Assembly: GCA_017989575.1 (NCBI GenBank)
Contig: JAGNPP010000026.1
Span: forward strand, 1 to 15,914
Reading direction: 5' to 3'
DNA from: Chryseobacterium sp.
GTDB lineage: Bacteria; Bacteroidota; Bacteroidia; Flavobacteriales; Weeksellaceae
DNA length: 15,914 nt
Shown here: one piece after another, positions 14,150-15,914 of the stretch
How positions within the stretch are numbered: the stretch's first letter is position 1
How the letters are laid out: every line of letters begins with the position of its first letter
Made by a program: the position numbers and the translations under genes
The notes under the pieces: model-generated
Seen by the model: only the letters and a program-made list of their open reading frames with translations
Databases searched by the model: none
What the model was told of the DNA's origin: nothing

Positions 14150-15025
14150 ATGTCAAAAGTTAAAATAGGTACAGTTCAGATGTCTTGCGTGGCAGACAAG
14201 CAGGAAAACCTGAACAAAGCCATTGAAAAAATAAGAGAAGCCGCCACGAAAGGGGCACAGATTGTCTGCTTGCAGGAGCTTTTCACATCCTTATATTTCT
14301 GCGATGTAGAAGATTATGACAACTTCGATTTGGCAGAAGCAATTCCTGGTCCTTCAACAGAAGCGTTGTCGCCAATTGCGAAAGAATTAGGCGTGGTAAT
14401 CATCGCTTCATTATTTGAAAAAAGAACCGCTGGATTGTATCACAATACAACCGCAATTATAGATGCAGACGGAACTTATCTTGGAAAATACCGTAAAATG
14501 CACATTCCGGATGATCCAGCTTTTTATGAAAAATTCTATTTCACGCCAGGCGATTTAGGCTATAAAGTTTTCCCTACGAAATTTGGAAAAGTCGGCGTTT
14601 TAATTTGTTGGGACCAATGGTATCCGGAAGCTTCCAGAATCACAGCTTTGATGGGTGCTGATATTATGTTTTATCCAACAGCAATTGGTTGGGACACGAC
14701 TCAGGACGAAGAAACAAATCAAGATCAATACAATGCCTGGCAAACAATCCAGCGTTCTCACTCGGTTGCAAACGGACTTCCTGTAGTTTCCGTGAATAGA
14801 GTAGGCTTCGAGCAAGATGGGGCAATGAAATTTTGGGGCGGAAGTTTTGTCACGAATGCTCAGGGAAAGTTACTTTACCTCGCTTCTCACGACCAAGAAG
14901 AAGTCGTTGTAACAGAAGTTGATCTGGCACAAACAGATTATATGAGAAAGCATTGGCCATTCCTGAGAGACAGAAGAATCGAAACTTATTCGCCGATTAC
15001 AAAACGTTTTATTGATGAGGATTAA
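14150..15025 (+). CDS. aguB: N-carbamoylputrescine amidase
   Basis: The 291-residue protein belongs to the nitrilase (carbon-nitrogen hydrolase) superfamily and has the usual length for AguB. The Glu-Lys-Cys triad is visible: Glu43 in CLQELFTSLYFC, Lys116 in YRKMHIPDDPAFYEKFYF, and Cys153 in GVLICWDQWYPEASR. The longer motifs around Lys116 and Cys153 are those of N-carbamoylputrescine amidohydrolases rather than general nitrilases. It converts N-carbamoylputrescine to putrescine, CO2 and ammonia in the cytoplasm. The stop codon overlaps the next start as TAATG, and the downstream gene is agmatine deiminase, the preceding step of the same pathway, which makes the assignment strong. Confidence 0.94.
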   Translation: MSKVKIGTVQMSCVADKQENLNKAIEKIREAATKGAQIVCLQELFTSLYFCDVEDYDNFDLAEAIPGPSTEALSPIAKELGVVIIASLFEKRTAGLYHNTTAIIDADGTYLGKYRKMHIPDDPAFYEKFYFTPGDLGYKVFPTKFGKVGVLICWDQWYPEASRITALMGADIMFYPTAIGWDTTQDEETNQDQYNAWQTIQRSHSVANGLPVVSVNRVGFEQDGAMKFWGGSFVTNAQGKLLYLASHDQEEVVVTEVDLAQTDYMRKHWPFLRDRRIETYSPITKRFIDED

Positions 15026-15914
15026 TGACAATAGATAAAGATTTCAATCCATTAGAAAATGGATACACTTTCCCCGCAGAATGGGAAGAGCACGAAGCAA
15101 CCTGGCTTTCTTGGCCTCACAAAGAAGAATCTTGGCCAGAGAGAATCGATTTAATCTATCCAGCTTACGCCAAATTCATCGCTGAACTTACGAAAGGTGA
15201 ATTTGTTTGCATCAATGTAAAAGATCAGGAAATGCAGGCTTTCGCAATGGAACATATCTCCAAAGCTGGCGCAGATATTTCCAAAGTCGAATTTTATTTC
15301 CACGAAACGAATGACGCGTGGTGCAGAGATCACGGTCCTGCTTTTTTGGTTAATAAAAGTGGAGAAGAACCAAAGAAAATCATTGTTGATTGGGGTTTCA
15401 ACGCGTGGGGTGGAAAATATCCGCCGTTCGAATTGGATGATGTGATTCCTACCAAAATCGCTGAAGAAAAAGGACTTCCGGTTCTTTATCCAGGAATTAT
15501 AATGGAAGGCGGTTCCGTTGAATTCAACGGTGCTGGAACGGTTTTGACTTCGAAATCTTGTTTGCTTAATGAAAACAGAAATCCGCATCTTTCTCAGGAA
15601 GAAGTTGAGGAATATTTGAAGAAATATTACGGACAAAAACAAGTCCTTTGGGTAGATGATGGCATCGTTGGTGACGATACAGACGGACACGTGGACGACA
15701 CAATCCGTTTCGTAAATGAAGACACAGTTCTCACAGTGATTGAAGATAATAAGGAAGATGACAATTACGAAATCCTTCAAACCAACCTTCGTCAATTAAA
15801 AGAAATGAAATTGTTGGACGGACGTTCGCTCAAAATCATCGAACTTCCAATGCCAGATCCAGTGTATTGCGACGGACAAAGATTGCCAGCGTCTTACGCC
15901 AATTTCTACATCGC
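15025..15914 (+). CDS. aguA: Agmatine deiminase (3' end beyond the window)
   Basis: The reading frame opens at the ATG that overlaps the aguB stop (TAATG) and stays open for 296 codons to the window edge. It starts MTIDKDFNPLENGYTFPAEW. Agmatine deiminase features are NDAWCRDHGP (96-105), the substrate-binding MEGGSVEFNG (160-169) and the GDDTDGHVDD (216-225) with catalytic His222, as in the peptidylarginine deiminase-like guanidine-modifying superfamily. The nucleophilic cysteine near the C-terminus lies outside the window. The enzyme hydrolyses agmatine to N-carbamoylputrescine and ammonia, which AguB then turns into putrescine. Family members are about 340-370 residues long, so roughly 50-70 residues are missing here only because the window ends. 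Confidence 0.94.
   Translation, partial: MTIDKDFNPLENGYTFPAEWEEHEATWLSWPHKEESWPERIDLIYPAYAKFIAELTKGEFVCINVKDQEMQAFAMEHISKAGADISKVEFYFHETNDAWCRDHGPAFLVNKSGEEPKKIIVDWGFNAWGGKYPPFELDDVIPTKIAEEKGLPVLYPGIIMEGGSVEFNGAGTVLTSKSCLLNENRNPHLSQEEVEEYLKKYYGQKQVLWVDDGIVGDDTDGHVDDTIRFVNEDTVLTVIEDNKEDDNYEILQTNLRQLKEMKLLDGRSLKIIELPMPDPVYCDGQRLPASYANFYI

Noticed and set aside
15151..15795. 214-codon open frame on the minus strand
   Set aside because: It is entirely antisense to aguA, whose motifs are intact, and its product is an unconvincing run of F, I and N without a family.

Overview
The window reads as chromosomal DNA of a Bacteroidota bacterium of the Flavobacteriia, most like the Chryseobacterium/Weeksellaceae group. 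The evidence is the AT-rich composition, starts without Shine-Dalgarno sequences, several good matches to the flavobacterial promoter form TTG-N17-23-TAnnTTTG, signal peptides ending in A-x-A-Q or similar, and the gene families: an S46 dipeptidyl-peptidase, a two-unit M16 metalloprotease, a DUF5723 outer-membrane protein and an agmatine-deiminase putrescine pathway. The genus is inferred.

Bases 1-704 hold no convincing intact gene. They contain a 20-bp direct repeat, a rightward intrinsic terminator with a competing hairpin, a leftward intrinsic terminator, and a 35-codon open stretch on the minus strand that looks like the 3' end of a gene whose 5' part is gone. Next comes a very AT-rich gene (705-1844) encoding seven leucine-rich repeats joined to a TIR domain. 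Its stop codon abuts the start codon of a Crp/Fnr-family regulator (1845-2411), and base composition changes sharply at that point. I read the LRR-TIR gene as an acquired accessory gene, possibly an anti-phage NADase effector with its own sensor. It is the most interesting item here.

The regulator is followed by a DJ-1/PfpI-family gene (2504-3181) with Crp-type half-sites in the gap, then a terminator, then a secreted 970-residue M16 metalloprotease (3322-6234). A small membrane protein (6303-6914, minus) converges on the protease gene and is divergent from a DUF5723 outer-membrane protein (7083-8534).

From 8540 to 13977 all genes are on the minus strand. In transcription order they are an acyl-CoA thioesterase, an S46 dipeptidyl-peptidase of DPP11 type, a NodB-type polysaccharide deacetylase, a long GNAT acetyltransferase and a MepB-family protein. 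Terminators follow the thioesterase and the peptidase. The peptidase terminator ends two bases before the deacetylase start codon.

At the right end, aguB (14150-15025) and aguA (15025 to the window edge, incomplete) overlap at TAATG. They form the two-step agmatine to N-carbamoylputrescine to putrescine route. The secreted or periplasmic peptidases (M16, S46) fit a peptide-feeding flavobacterium. Apart from the LRR-TIR gene and its left flank, the window looks like ordinary core genome.
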